A DNA stretch of 64,000 nt from Saprospiraceae bacterium (GTDB lineage Bacteria > Bacteroidota > Bacteroidia > Chitinophagales > Saprospiraceae): contig JADJPZ010000003.1 in NCBI GenBank assembly GCA_016713025.1, positions 809,314-873,313 of the forward strand, in the 5' to 3' direction. Under the pieces are notes generated by a model, which did not search any database, had not been told where the DNA came from, and saw nothing but the letters and a program-made list of their open reading frames with translations. Below are positions 27,813-37,602 of this stretch, one piece after another. Position 1 is the first letter of the stretch. Each line of letters starts with the position of its first letter. The position numbers were made by a program, and so were the translations under genes.

Positions 27813-29996
27813 TTATGTGCATGGTAATGTTACGATAAATGTTGTACCTTCCCCCTCGGTACTTTCTACATCTAAGGTACCTCCATGTCCTTTCGTTACA
27901 ATATCATATGAAAGAGAAAGCCCCAACCCTGTACCTTGACCAGTCGGTTTAGTGGTAAAAAAGGGTTGGAATATTTTATCTTTAATATGATTTGGTATAC
28001 CGTTGCCGTTATCTTTTACAATTATTAAAACTTTGTTGCCTTCTTTCTTTGTAATTACTTCAACCGTTGGTGCATATCCCAGAATTCCTTGCTTAGATTT
28101 TTCATTCACGATGTAAAAGGCATTGTTGATAAGGTTTATAATCACTCTGCCGATATCTTGTGGGATGATTCCTATCTTAGGCAAATTGGGATCAAAGTGG
28201 GTTTCCATCCTTGCATTAAATGATTTATCTTTTGCTCTCAGACCATGATACGTCAGCCTAAGATATTCATCACATAATACATTGACGTCAGTGGATTCCT
28301 TTTGTCCGGTGGATTTTCTGGAGTGCTCCAGCATACTTTTGACGATGTCGGAGGCTCGTTTTCCGTGGTGGTTTATTTTATCCAGGTTTTGCTGAACATC
28401 CTTAGCAATGGCTATCACTTCATCATAATTACACTTATTAACCTCATCAACCATATCAACAATCAACTCATTACTTACTTCACTAAAGTTGTTTACAAAG
28501 TTGAGAGGATTTTGAATCTCATGTGCGATGCCTGCGGTGAGTTCACCAAGACTGGCCATTTTTTCGGATTGGATGAGTTGGGCTTGGGTGGATTTTAGGG
28601 TTTCCAGAGACTGATGTAGCTCTGAGGTACGCTCTGTCACTTGAGCTTCGAGTAGCTCATTTTGATTTTCAAGAATGTGTTGCTTTTCTATCTCTTGTTT
28701 GATGGCTTGGTCTTTCAATTGTTCATTTAAAGCCAACTGATTGCTTAATTCTTTATTTGTTTCCCTATTTTCTATACCTATTACAATGGATAAACCTATA
28801 GGTACTGAAATAGATCCAAACGTAAAAATAATATCTACCCAGTAAGGCGAAAAACCAATAGTCAGGTCATTATGTCCAGTAGGAGAGATACCATAATTGA
28901 AGGAAAGTATGACAATGGTAATTAAAATTAACCCAATAATATTAAAACCTATAAATACACCCAAGACGGTAAATCCTTTGATGTCTTTATTCAAACCTTT
29001 TATGACCAATCTTAATAAAATAAAGAAACTATACAGTGAGCCTACCAATAACATAAAGGTCTGATATGGTTTCCCGTATGTAGATACAGACACAAGAATG
29101 TAGGCGACTTCATATGCTATCAAAATATAATAATATTTATCATATCGTACTTTTGCCATTCGATATACTACTATGGCCAACAATACGACCACCACGCCTA
29201 TAAGTGCATTAGCCATATTAAGGGTGAAAAACCTATTTTCAACCAGATGTTCGGATTGGCCTATAATTTTCAAAACCCTAATCATAGAAGCGCCTAAAAA
29301 GTATATCGCCAACAATAACAAGGTTTTATTATCTCTCTGATAAATAAACAATGCAAGATGAAATATAAATAACATAAGTATCGCCCCAATGGTAAATACA
29401 TCCAATCCTTTGTAATAGGCATTAAAAGATCGTTGTTGTTGCAATGTATGGACCAGGTGTACTAATGTGGCTTTGAATAAATTGTTTTTTGTTAAACCAA
29501 AAATAGTCGTGTATTTTATGTCAGGTTGCAGTCTGTATCTTATAGCTAATGTATAAATACCGATGGTATCTATAGGTAAAAGTATAGGTATCTCAAGTGG
29601 GTCATATGCAATCACTTTGTTAGAATCCGAGTCAAAATTACCAAATTGATGTATTAGTTTACCATTCAGGTATATTTCTGATGCTCCGGCTTGGTTGACA
29701 GCGATTCCAACAAGGCTTTTGAGTTGATTTTTTACATTAAGTTGTATTCTAAGCCATTTAATATCTTTGTCAAATATTTCGGGTAGCTTTGCTATTTCCT
29801 GAGTTGGATCTATTATAGACCAATCGGAATCGTTATAATTCTTATTTGCCCAATCAGGGTTGTCTCCTTTTTTATATTTCCAGCCTTGGTCAAGCAACAA
29901 TCCTTTTGCAGGTATGCTATCGATAGTAATCATATTGTTTTGCTGAGCAAAGCACTGTAAGGAAATAAGCAAAAAGATACCAGATAATAGTTTCAT
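27813..29996 (-). CDS. Sensor histidine kinase with jelly-roll sensor and 7TM region
   Basis: A 727-residue kinase. After a signal peptide ending CFAQQ comes a galactose-binding-like beta domain (about 20-175, with GDNPDWANKNYNDSDWSII), then about seven membrane helices (200-420), a long coiled coil, and HisKA-HATPase with phosphoacceptor His492 in GIAHEIQNPLNF. The G1 box is DNGNGIPNHIKD and the G2 box GQGTGLGLSLSYD. The loop before G1 lacks the palindromic insertion found in three siblings. Its transmitter is clearly related to, but less identical with, those at 35-45 kb. It lies 12 bp downstream of the patatin gene and 93 bp upstream of the next kinase. Confidence 0.92.
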   Translation of the reverse strand: MKLLSGIFLLISLQCFAQQNNMITIDSIPAKGLLLDQGWKYKKGDNPDWANKNYNDSDWSIIDPTQEIAKLPEIFDKDIKWLRIQLNVKNQLKSLVGIAVNQAGASEIYLNGKLIHQFGNFDSDSNKVIAYDPLEIPILLPIDTIGIYTLAIRYRLQPDIKYTTIFGLTKNNLFKATLVHLVHTLQQQRSFNAYYKGLDVFTIGAILMLFIFHLALFIYQRDNKTLLLLAIYFLGASMIRVLKIIGQSEHLVENRFFTLNMANALIGVVVVLLAIVVYRMAKVRYDKYYYILIAYEVAYILVSVSTYGKPYQTFMLLVGSLYSFFILLRLVIKGLNKDIKGFTVLGVFIGFNIIGLILITIVILSFNYGISPTGHNDLTIGFSPYWVDIIFTFGSISVPIGLSIVIGIENRETNKELSNQLALNEQLKDQAIKQEIEKQHILENQNELLEAQVTERTSELHQSLETLKSTQAQLIQSEKMASLGELTAGIAHEIQNPLNFVNNFSEVSNELIVDMVDEVNKCNYDEVIAIAKDVQQNLDKINHHGKRASDIVKSMLEHSRKSTGQKESTDVNVLCDEYLRLTYHGLRAKDKSFNARMETHFDPNLPKIGIIPQDIGRVIINLINNAFYIVNEKSKQGILGYAPTVEVITKKEGNKVLIIVKDNGNGIPNHIKDKIFQPFFTTKPTGQGTGLGLSLSYDIVTKGHGGTLDVESTEGEGTTFIVTLPCT

Positions 29997-30008
29997 ATTT
30001 CTGTTATA

Positions 30009-31832
30009 TTATTTTGTGTATTGTTCAATAGTGTTTTCAATTCCGGATGTATCAGATGTCCAAAATTTTTCTTTAGGATTTAAATTTTGGAGAAAATGGT
30101 TCATTTGATCATATCCTTTTTTTAAAATGTCACGCCATTTGGTGTCATCCAAAAAACTAACACCTTTTAAGTCTAACTCTATGTATAAAGTAGCTTCTGA
30201 CTTATTTTGTTTTTGTCGGAGCGTGCTATTGAGCGTCAGTGAGTTAATGATAATGGAAGTCATCCCAGGAAGCCTGTATTTTTTTCGCTTTAGGAGTTTA
30301 TCCCAAAACAAAGTACTTGCCGAAGGAATTTCTTTAATATCCGTAAGTCTGACAGATGGACCTGATAATGCTATGGCGATGACATGTCCTACTGGATAGC
30401 TATACATGGGCTCAATAGGCAGATTGTCCACCACTCCGCCATCAACATGGAGCTCTTTGTCTATGATCACCGGAGGAAATACACCAGGAATGGCAATACT
30501 GGCCAAAACTCTTTGCTGCGCCAAACCACTTTTATGAATACTGACAGAAGATGTTGAAAAATTAGAAGATACACAATATGAAGAAATCCAAAAATCTTCA
30601 ATCTGGGTATCACCAAATAAATATTTAAGGTGATGGACCAGTTTTTTTCCTGACAAAAGAGAAATTATTGGAATGGTAAGGTCATTTGAAATTAATCTCT
30701 TTTTTGCAGCTTGTTCGGTATGAAATTCAATTTTTTGATAATCAAAATCACAAAAGGAGATAGCTAATCCATAAAGGGCTCCTGCGCTTGTGCCCCCAAG
30801 AATATCCACAGGTATTCCAGTATCTAAAACAGCTTTTACCGCTCCGATATGTGCAAAGCCCTTAGCACCGCCTCCACCCAAGACCAAACCTACTGCCTGA
30901 TTTCTTACTATTCTGCAAAATCTGCCTACATCAACAATGTTATTTTTTCTGAAGTGGATATGTAAATCCAATTTCCTATCCTTGAGCCATTTGCTGGTTC
31001 CTTCGGGTTGGCTTGCATTTTCAGGATGTAATAGCAGTAAGTATATTTTTTTATTCAGTATATTGTTTTGATAGAGCAGATGGTCCCTTTCGATTTTATA
31101 TAATTGGTTGGACGCATAAAAGTCAGTTGCTATAATGATCAAGTCTGCATACATTAGACATTTATTGGTCCATTCGGGCTCATTTTCGCTACAAACCATA
31201 AAATTTAGTCCTTCGTTATTTTCAATGGACACAAACGCCTCATCGTAATTTTCTTTTGATATATTATCATGGTGGTAAACTTTAAAACGTACACGAGTTG
31301 TTTCAAATTCTTTTTGTATAGCTTGTATCCAGGTACTGATGTCGTTTTGATGTTGTAAATTGATGAGCGCGATATTTTTTGGAGGCGCTTGTAAATGGTT
31401 TTGTAAGTGATTGCTTTTGACCCGCTTTAGTAAAACAGAAGTCAATTTTGATGCAAATTCAGGGAAAAGAGAAGTTAAATGAAAATAATCTTTTTCATCA
31501 AGTTCTAATACTACAGAAGGACGCATGGCATAAGCGGTTGCCATTCTGGGATCATTACTAAAAAATGCAAACTCTCCTATGGGTTCTGCTTCTGCGATAT
31601 CTCCAAGTTTTTGAACAACATTATCAATTTCTGAAATAATACGAAACCTGCCTGACAGAACTATGTACATGGTTTTGTTATAGTCCCCTTGTCTGAAAAG
31701 TGTATCACCGGTTTCAAAATGTAAAACCTTACCCTCTTGAAGCATTTGTTGGAGTAAGGCGTCACCAATATCATCAAAAACTTTTGAAAGTACTTTTAAA
31801 TAATGAATATCAGGAGTTGAAGAGTACGCCAT
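30009..31832 (-). CDS. Cyclic-nucleotide-binding patatin-like phospholipase
   Basis: A 607-residue protein with the layout of bacterial neuropathy target esterase relatives. Residues 15-140 are a cyclic nucleotide-binding domain (GDTLFRQGDYNKTMYIVLSG, PIGEFAFF). A middle region (150-300) follows, then a patatin domain with the oxyanion loop GGGGAKGFAHIG at 319-330, nucleophile Ser349 in GGTSAGAL and catalytic Asp464 in HVDGGVVDNLP. It should hydrolyse phospholipid or lysophospholipid acyl esters at the membrane, controlled by a nucleotide. It lies between receiver copy 2 and a kinase in the same transcription unit, so it may be an output of the signalling array. The phosphate-binding Arg of the nucleotide domain is not clear, so ligand binding is uncertain. 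Confidence 0.9.
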   Translation of the reverse strand: MAYSSTPDIHYLKVLSKVFDDIGDALLQQMLQEGKVLHFETGDTLFRQGDYNKTMYIVLSGRFRIISEIDNVVQKLGDIAEAEPIGEFAFFSNDPRMATAYAMRPSVVLELDEKDYFHLTSLFPEFASKLTSVLLKRVKSNHLQNHLQAPPKNIALINLQHQNDISTWIQAIQKEFETTRVRFKVYHHDNISKENYDEAFVSIENNEGLNFMVCSENEPEWTNKCLMYADLIIIATDFYASNQLYKIERDHLLYQNNILNKKIYLLLLHPENASQPEGTSKWLKDRKLDLHIHFRKNNIVDVGRFCRIVRNQAVGLVLGGGGAKGFAHIGAVKAVLDTGIPVDILGGTSAGALYGLAISFCDFDYQKIEFHTEQAAKKRLISNDLTIPIISLLSGKKLVHHLKYLFGDTQIEDFWISSYCVSSNFSTSSVSIHKSGLAQQRVLASIAIPGVFPPVIIDKELHVDGGVVDNLPIEPMYSYPVGHVIAIALSGPSVRLTDIKEIPSASTLFWDKLLKRKKYRLPGMTSIIINSLTLNSTLRQKQNKSEATLYIELDLKGVSFLDDTKWRDILKKGYDQMNHFLQNLNPKEKFWTSDTSGIENTIEQYTK

Positions 31833-31893
31833 AAAGTGATTTTAAGTAATAATGTGGTCAAATGCAGAATAGTTACTAGTAAAGATAAAAAAT

Positions 31894-32271
31894 CTAGATG
31901 TTTACAATATCATAAATTTCCTTTTTTAAGGAGTCAAAATCTATGGGTTTTGTAAAAAATCCTTTAGCGCCTGAACTCATGGCTCGTTCATAGTTTTCAC
32001 TATCACCATAAGCCGATATCATACTCACCTTGATATTGGGAAACTCCGCTTTGACTTTGTCCAACAATTCAAGTCCTGTCATACCTGGCATATTGATGTC
32101 CGAAAAAATGTACATTACCTCAGGCGGCTTATGACCTCTTAATATTTCTAATGCTTCCTGACCTGAAAAGGCAAATACTAATTCGAGATCACCATTTCGG
32201 ATTTCTTTTCTGAGTTTTTGTCTGAAGAGAATTTCGATGTCGTTTTCATCATCTACTATAAGGAATTTCAT
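31894..32271 (-). CDS. Stand-alone response regulator receiver protein, copy 2
   Basis: A 125-residue receiver with IVDDENDIEILF, phosphoacceptor Asp58 in FSDINMPGMTG and Lys in FFTKPIDF. It is the most diverged of the three copies in the first 50 residues (NGDLELVFAFSGQEA) but identical to the others around the active site. There is no output domain. It follows the TPR kinase at 32296 by 24 bp and precedes the patatin gene by 61 bp, which suggests that this receiver links the kinase to the lipase by phosphorylation-dependent contact; that link is inference from gene order only. Confidence 0.93.
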   Translation of the reverse strand: MKFLIVDDENDIEILFRQKLRKEIRNGDLELVFAFSGQEALEILRGHKPPEVMYIFSDINMPGMTGLELLDKVKAEFPNIKVSMISAYGDSENYERAMSSGAKGFFTKPIDFDSLKKEIYDIVNI

Positions 32272-32295
32272 CTTTTTAATTTTTTAGGTTCGTAA

Positions 32296-34320
32296 TTATA
32301 TGTATAAAGTAATCGTAAATGTAGTGCCAGTATCTTTTTTTGATTCAACTGAAATGTTGCCACCATGTGCTTTCACAATATCATAACTCAAACTCAATCC
32401 CAATCCTGTTCCCTGCCCTGTAGGTTTGGTAGTAAAGAAAGGCTGAAATATTTTATCCTTGATAGAGTCGGGAATGCCGTCGCCGTTATCTTTAACAGCG
32501 ATTAGCAGATGGTTGTTAGCTATTAGCTGCGTGGTGACGGATACCATAGGTTGATATCCTTCTTCTCCTTTTTTACTTCTTTCATGCACTGCGTAAAAGG
32601 CGTTGGTGATAAGGTTAAGGAACACCCGGCCCATATCTTGTGGGATAACGTCGATATTTGGGAGCATGGTATCAAAATCTGTAATCAATTCCGCATTAAA
32701 ATCCTTGTTTTTAGCACGTAAACCATGATAAGCTAGCCGCAAATATTCATCAGCTAGAGTGTTGATGTCGGTAGACTCTTTTGTACCTGAGCTTTTGCGG
32801 GAGTGCTCGAGCATGCCCTTGACTATACTGCTTGCCCGTTTGCCATGGTGGTTGATTTTTTCCTGGTTTTGGCTTAAATCGCCAATAATTTCACTTACAT
32901 ATTCTTTATCTTTTTCAGGTATTTCGAGCTTTTCAACTTCTTCCTTCAGCTCTTTGGCAAGATCTACACTGAGCTCTGAAAAATTATTCACAAAGTTGAG
33001 AGGGTTTTGTATCTCGTGGGCAATGCCTGCGGTGAGTTCTCCCAATGATGCCATTTTTTCAGACTGGATGAGTTGGGCTTGGGTAGATTTTAAATTGGTC
33101 AATGTTGAAGCTAAAACTGCATTTGCCTTTTGCTTTTGCCGATTGTTGCGGTAAAGAATAAAACCAATGATAGAAAGAACCGCAAGTGCTGCAAGAAAAG
33201 CATAGGTTCTATTTTTTGATTGAGTTTCTATTTGCTGCTTTTCCAATTCCCGCAAACGGGCGGCTTCGCTGAGTAACACACTCTGAAAGTTGGCAAGGTT
33301 CTTGTATTTTTCTTTATTCCACGCATCTCTTGTAGTGAGGGTAAGCCCTTGGTATTTTAAAACACTATCTGGCTGATTGTTGAGCAAATACGCTTTGTAT
33401 AATACCTCGTAAACTCCTCCGTCTCTAAACCATTTCGTATTTATCAATCCTGGCTCAGAACCTACTTCGTATGCTTTTTTGGCATAGTAAAGGGAAGAAT
33501 CTTTAACCCCACTATTCTGATGTACCGAGGACAGAGTTCTATATACGAGTAACAACATACGCCTGTTAGTTTCCTTATATTCGGTAGCAACTTGCAGTGC
33601 CTGATAGAGATACTTTTTCCCCATTTTATCATTCTTCGCCTTAAAGTTCATACGTGCCAGAGTTAAGATAGGGGAGCTCTTCCATCCACTATTGATCTGT
33701 TCGAAAAACTTCATTGACTTCTGTGCATATACTTCCACAGAATCAAGTTGGTCTTCATCAAAGTACTGACTTGCAATTGTAGTCGAAGCAGCAGCTATTC
33801 TAAAATCATTTTTGGTTAATGACGATACTCTTATAGCTTCTTTATATTGAAAAATGGCCTGTTCTGTATTTACTGTTTCTTCCATTAATTGCCCATACTG
33901 TTGATGGGCAAAACCCGATCTAATTAATCTATATTCGGCAGGTGTTCTATTGCCCAAACCATACGCATTTTTTTCGGAAGCGGGGTTTTGAAAAATTTCA
34001 AATGCTTGTAATAAAACTTTCAGTGTTGCTGCATATTCTCCTTTTTGATTTAATGCGTATGCCTGAATAGTCAAAAAATATCCTTCGTGTAATGACTGCT
34101 TATTTTTTCTGGCAATAGACAAACCTTTTGTCGTATAAAATAGCATAGAGTCATAATTTGATGCCTGATAGTAATTTGCAATCTCTGCAAATGAGCTTAA
34201 CCTAATGGAGTCGTGGGTAGCGGTATGGAGTGCATTCCTTAGGCTGTCAATATTGGATTGTTGGGCAAATCCAATTCTGCTTATAAGGGCGAGGAGGAGG
34301 ACAAGGGTGAGGTTTTTCAT
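32296..34320 (-). CDS. TPR-containing sensor histidine kinase
   Basis: A 674-residue kinase with a signal peptide (ending RIGFAQQ), an extracytoplasmic array of tetratricopeptide-like helices (about 25-360), one membrane helix at about 373-391, a short coiled coil and HisKA-HATPase with phosphoacceptor His435. G1 is DNGDGIPDSIKD and G2 GQGTGLGLSLSYD. TPR sensors of this type are common in Bacteroidota, where the signal is unknown. Its region between the phosphoacceptor helix and the second helix (LAKELKEEVEKLEIPEKDKE) differs from the siblings, so it escaped the homogenisation seen at 35-45 kb. Its start overlaps the stop of the DUF1016 nuclease gene by four bases. Confidence 0.92.
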   Translation of the reverse strand: MKNLTLVLLLALISRIGFAQQSNIDSLRNALHTATHDSIRLSSFAEIANYYQASNYDSMLFYTTKGLSIARKNKQSLHEGYFLTIQAYALNQKGEYAATLKVLLQAFEIFQNPASEKNAYGLGNRTPAEYRLIRSGFAHQQYGQLMEETVNTEQAIFQYKEAIRVSSLTKNDFRIAAASTTIASQYFDEDQLDSVEVYAQKSMKFFEQINSGWKSSPILTLARMNFKAKNDKMGKKYLYQALQVATEYKETNRRMLLLVYRTLSSVHQNSGVKDSSLYYAKKAYEVGSEPGLINTKWFRDGGVYEVLYKAYLLNNQPDSVLKYQGLTLTTRDAWNKEKYKNLANFQSVLLSEAARLRELEKQQIETQSKNRTYAFLAALAVLSIIGFILYRNNRQKQKANAVLASTLTNLKSTQAQLIQSEKMASLGELTAGIAHEIQNPLNFVNNFSELSVDLAKELKEEVEKLEIPEKDKEYVSEIIGDLSQNQEKINHHGKRASSIVKGMLEHSRKSSGTKESTDINTLADEYLRLAYHGLRAKNKDFNAELITDFDTMLPNIDVIPQDMGRVFLNLITNAFYAVHERSKKGEEGYQPMVSVTTQLIANNHLLIAVKDNGDGIPDSIKDKIFQPFFTTKPTGQGTGLGLSLSYDIVKAHGGNISVESKKDTGTTFTITLYI

Positions 34321-35339
34321 GGTTGATTGGTTTTAGAAATTTGCAAATCTGCCATAAGGCGTTCACGCTCCAACTCGGCTTTTAGTTCAGCTTCTGAAGG
34401 CAAATACAGAAGGTATTTTGTGGCGAAAAGTTGCTGACTTTCGCTCAATACTGAATATTTTACAACCGCTTCTGTTTTTTCAGAACATAAAATAATACCA
34501 ATCGTTGGGTTGTCTCCTTCTGTTTTATGGATGTCTTCATACATCCGCACATACATATCCATTTGCCCAATATCTTGGTGCTTCAATCTACCCACTTTGA
34601 GGTCAACCAACACAAAACATTTGAGTATATAATTGTAGAAAACCAGATCAATAAAGAAATCCTCCTCATCTGCCCGAATGTATTTTTGGCGAGCCACGAA
34701 AGAGAATCCATTACCCAATACCAATAAAAACGTTTGTAGGTTGTCAATCAACAATTGTTCTAACTCACTTTCGTAGAGTTTATGGTCGGGTTTAACATTC
34801 AAAAACTCCAATACGTAAGGGTTTTTGATGAAATCTAAGGGGGAATTTTCAATCGAAGCCACTTTTTCAATGGCTTCTTTATCTTGTGTCGCCAACAAAC
34901 GGTCATAATAAAAAGCATTGATTTGTCGGTCTAAGGCACGGGTATTCCAACCGCTTTTGATGGTTTCTTGCTCATAAAAAACTCTTGCAGACTGATTTTG
35001 GACTCGCATCAATAATTTGTAATGTGTCCAAGTCAATTCTCTCCGCAATGCGGAGAGAATTGGAAACTCTTTGTAAAACTGCCTATAATTCCAAAGGCTG
35101 GGTTTAGAAAAACCTGTTCCATATTCTCTTTGAAGCCTTTGAGCCAATTCTGCAATTAGATATTTACCATACTCAGCACGTTCTTTGCCTTGTTGTTCTT
35201 CTTCCACAATTAATTGCCCAAGTTCCCAATAGGTTTTTACCATACTGACATTCACTGCATTAAATGCGGTCGCACGTCCACTTTCTATGATATGCCGTGC
35301 TTCTGAATGTAGATTTTCTATGTTTTTTATTAATTCCAT
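34317..35339 (-). CDS. DUF1016 / YhcG-family PDDEXK nuclease
   Basis: A 340-residue protein with an N-terminal helical DUF1016 domain (about 15-150, with TYWELGQLIVEEEQQ and SLWNYRQFY) and a C-terminal PDDEXK nuclease-like domain (about 170-320). The presumed metal site is Asp231 in FFIDLVFYN and Asp246-x-Lys248 in VLVDLKVG; the Glu usual at the second position is replaced by Asp. Family members are linked to restriction-modification loci and mobile elements, and their DNA substrate is unsettled. Here it stands alone inside the kinase array, seven bases from the upstream kinase and overlapping the downstream one by four. That tight fit is unusual for a defence or cargo gene and suggests cotranscription. 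Confidence 0.9.
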   Translation of the reverse strand: MELIKNIENLHSEARHIIESGRATAFNAVNVSMVKTYWELGQLIVEEEQQGKERAEYGKYLIAELAQRLQREYGTGFSKPSLWNYRQFYKEFPILSALRRELTWTHYKLLMRVQNQSARVFYEQETIKSGWNTRALDRQINAFYYDRLLATQDKEAIEKVASIENSPLDFIKNPYVLEFLNVKPDHKLYESELEQLLIDNLQTFLLVLGNGFSFVARQKYIRADEEDFFIDLVFYNYILKCFVLVDLKVGRLKHQDIGQMDMYVRMYEDIHKTEGDNPTIGIILCSEKTEAVVKYSVLSESQQLFATKYLLYLPSEAELKAELERERLMADLQISKTNQP

Positions 35340-35346
35340 TTTTAGT

Positions 35347-37593
35347 TTAGTTTATAAAAGGTAATCTCACAATAAACTCACTTCCTTCGCCTTCTCTTGT
35401 TTCTACTTCCAAAGTCCCGCCATGCCCTTTGGTAATAATATCATAAGCCAGACTCAAACCTAAACCTGTGCCTTGACCCGTGGGTTTGGTGGTAAAGAAG
35501 GGTTGGAATATTTTATCGAGGATTTTTTGAGGAATACCGTTGCCGTTGTCTTTTACCGCTATCTCCAGATGTTTATCAGCTGTTAGTTGGGTAGTGATGG
35601 ATACGGTGGGTTTGTAATCTAAATCTGTCAAATTCGCATCGCCAGATTGCTTTGCCAAATTTAACAGATTGGCTCTCTCATTTACAGCATAAAAGGCGTT
35701 GTTGATAAGATTGAGCAGGACTCTGCCGATGTCTTGTGGGATGATGTCTATCTTCGGTAGATTGGGGTCAAAATGGGTTTCCATGGTGGCATTGAAGGAT
35801 TTGTCTTTAGCTCTTAAACCATGGTAGGCCAGGCGTAGATATTCGTCACAAAGGGCATTGATGTCGGTGGCTTCTTTTGTACCGGTGCTAGTGCGGGAGT
35901 GTTCGAGCATACCATTGACGATATTGCTTGCTCGTTTGCCGTGGTGGTTGATTTTGGTTAAATTTTCTTTGATATCAGTCAAAATTTCATTTTCCAGCTC
36001 CTCGTTCCTAGCTCCCTTTTCCTTGCTCCGTTCTTCAAATACTTCTTCTATCAATTCATTACTTACTTCACTGAAATTATTGACAAAGTTCAATGGGTTT
36101 TGGATCTCATGTGCGATACCTGCGGTGAGTTCTCCGAGCGATGCCATTTTTTCGGATTGGATTAGTTGGGCTTGGGTGGATTTTAAATCTGTCAGCGATT
36201 TTTCTAATTCTTGTGTCCTTTCAGTTACCTGTTCTTCTAGTAGCACATTCTGACGTTCAAGCAATTCCTTTTTTTCTTCTGACATCTGTACCACCTGCTT
36301 TGCATTTTCCTGCACATCATGATTGATTTCTCTGAAACGCATGACCACATAGATCATCAACGAAAAAGGAAAGGAAAGGCATGAAACAAGTATTAAATAA
36401 TAAGTATAAATATACTTCTCAAGAAAACTCTGGGAAATAAACCCAATCAATAAAATTGTGACCAACAAGAATAGTGGAATCATTAATCCAATTACAATGG
36501 CCCATTGGGCTCCCTTGAGCGCTTTCCATGAAGTAACTACATAATAGACACTGGAAATGATTAATAGTAAAAGGAATAAACCGCCTATAATTTCGTTTAT
36601 TTTTTGACCAGGTACAATCAAGTCTGAAATCGTGATTATTACATAAAAAATAACAAGAATAAAGCTGATAATGACATATCGGGAAAACCTACGTTTAAAA
36701 ATACGGGCCAAAATGAACGGTATTGACATGAAGTACAATAGCGAAAATGTACTTTGCACTAGATTACAAACCCACAGCCAGACATAGGAAATGCCGCCAT
36801 AAGCAATACCATTGTTTAATGCAAAGGATTGTGTAATCAAAAAAATAGTGAGAAAGCTTGATGCAAGTGAAAAAAACAACAGATTTTTTTCATTTCGGTT
36901 CTGAAAGAATAACAACCAGAACAGAAAGCTTAATACGGCACTGAAAGCACCAACTATTGTCCAAACGAAGACCTCATCATTAATAGCTTGCGGGACTAAT
37001 CTGTTATAATACTTTGGGACCACAACTCTTATCATGTCTCTAAGTCCAACCGTTTTAGCCTTTAATTCATGAGGTGGAAATGGTGATAGATAATCCACCA
37101 CATGCAGCGAAACGGTGTATTCTTTACCGGGCTTTAAGTTAACCTGTACCGGTAGAATGTTGCCTGCAAACTTGTTTTCCATGTAGGGGGCGCCATTGAG
37201 TCCTGTGTTACCAAAGGAAGCAATCTTTTTACCATCAATATACAAATCTGAAGCGGCCCAGGTACTTATTTTAAAACCGAAAAATGTTTCTCCAAAGGTA
37301 CTATCAGGAATAATTTTTATTCTGAACCAACCTTCCAGCCTACCTTCTTTATCTGCCATCTTTTCGGTGAGTTCGGTAGGCATCAGTCTTTTCCAGCCTG
37401 ACAACTCAATATCCTTTTTAGCCCAGGCAGTATCATTACCCTGTTTAAAATACCATCCTTTCATTTCGCTGATGAAAATTTGCATACTATCCTTATCAAG
37501 CATGTTTTGTTTAAGCAGCAATGTTGTATCCTGAGCCGTGCAAAAATGAATACATACAAACAAAAGAAACGTTAGAATTTTGATTGACTTCAT
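35347..37593 (-). CDS. Sensor histidine kinase with jelly-roll sensor and 7TM region
   Basis: A 748-residue kinase: signal peptide (MKSIKILTFLLFVC), extracytoplasmic beta domain about 25-195 (GWYFKQGNDTAWAKKDIE), seven membrane helices about 205-420, coiled coil, and HisKA-HATPase with phosphoacceptor His495. G1 is DNGNGIPQKILD and G2 GQGTGLGLSLAYD. The last 285 bases or so of its transmitter are identical to those of the next kinase (37603), although the sensors are unrelated. The same 5' end also occurs as a relic at 20869-20916. It lies nine bases downstream of the kinase at 37603 and seven upstream of the DUF1016 gene. Confidence 0.93.
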   Translation of the reverse strand: MKSIKILTFLLFVCIHFCTAQDTTLLLKQNMLDKDSMQIFISEMKGWYFKQGNDTAWAKKDIELSGWKRLMPTELTEKMADKEGRLEGWFRIKIIPDSTFGETFFGFKISTWAASDLYIDGKKIASFGNTGLNGAPYMENKFAGNILPVQVNLKPGKEYTVSLHVVDYLSPFPPHELKAKTVGLRDMIRVVVPKYYNRLVPQAINDEVFVWTIVGAFSAVLSFLFWLLFFQNRNEKNLLFFSLASSFLTIFLITQSFALNNGIAYGGISYVWLWVCNLVQSTFSLLYFMSIPFILARIFKRRFSRYVIISFILVIFYVIITISDLIVPGQKINEIIGGLFLLLLIISSVYYVVTSWKALKGAQWAIVIGLMIPLFLLVTILLIGFISQSFLEKYIYTYYLILVSCLSFPFSLMIYVVMRFREINHDVQENAKQVVQMSEEKKELLERQNVLLEEQVTERTQELEKSLTDLKSTQAQLIQSEKMASLGELTAGIAHEIQNPLNFVNNFSEVSNELIEEVFEERSKEKGARNEELENEILTDIKENLTKINHHGKRASNIVNGMLEHSRTSTGTKEATDINALCDEYLRLAYHGLRAKDKSFNATMETHFDPNLPKIDIIPQDIGRVLLNLINNAFYAVNERANLLNLAKQSGDANLTDLDYKPTVSITTQLTADKHLEIAVKDNGNGIPQKILDKIFQPFFTTKPTGQGTGLGLSLAYDIITKGHGGTLEVETREGEGSEFIVRLPFIN

Positions 37594-37602
37594 ATTGATG
37601 AT

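Noticed and set aside
34317..35339. DUF1016 gene as part of a defence island
   Set aside because: No methylase, restriction, toxin or other defence gene is nearby; all neighbours are signalling genes.
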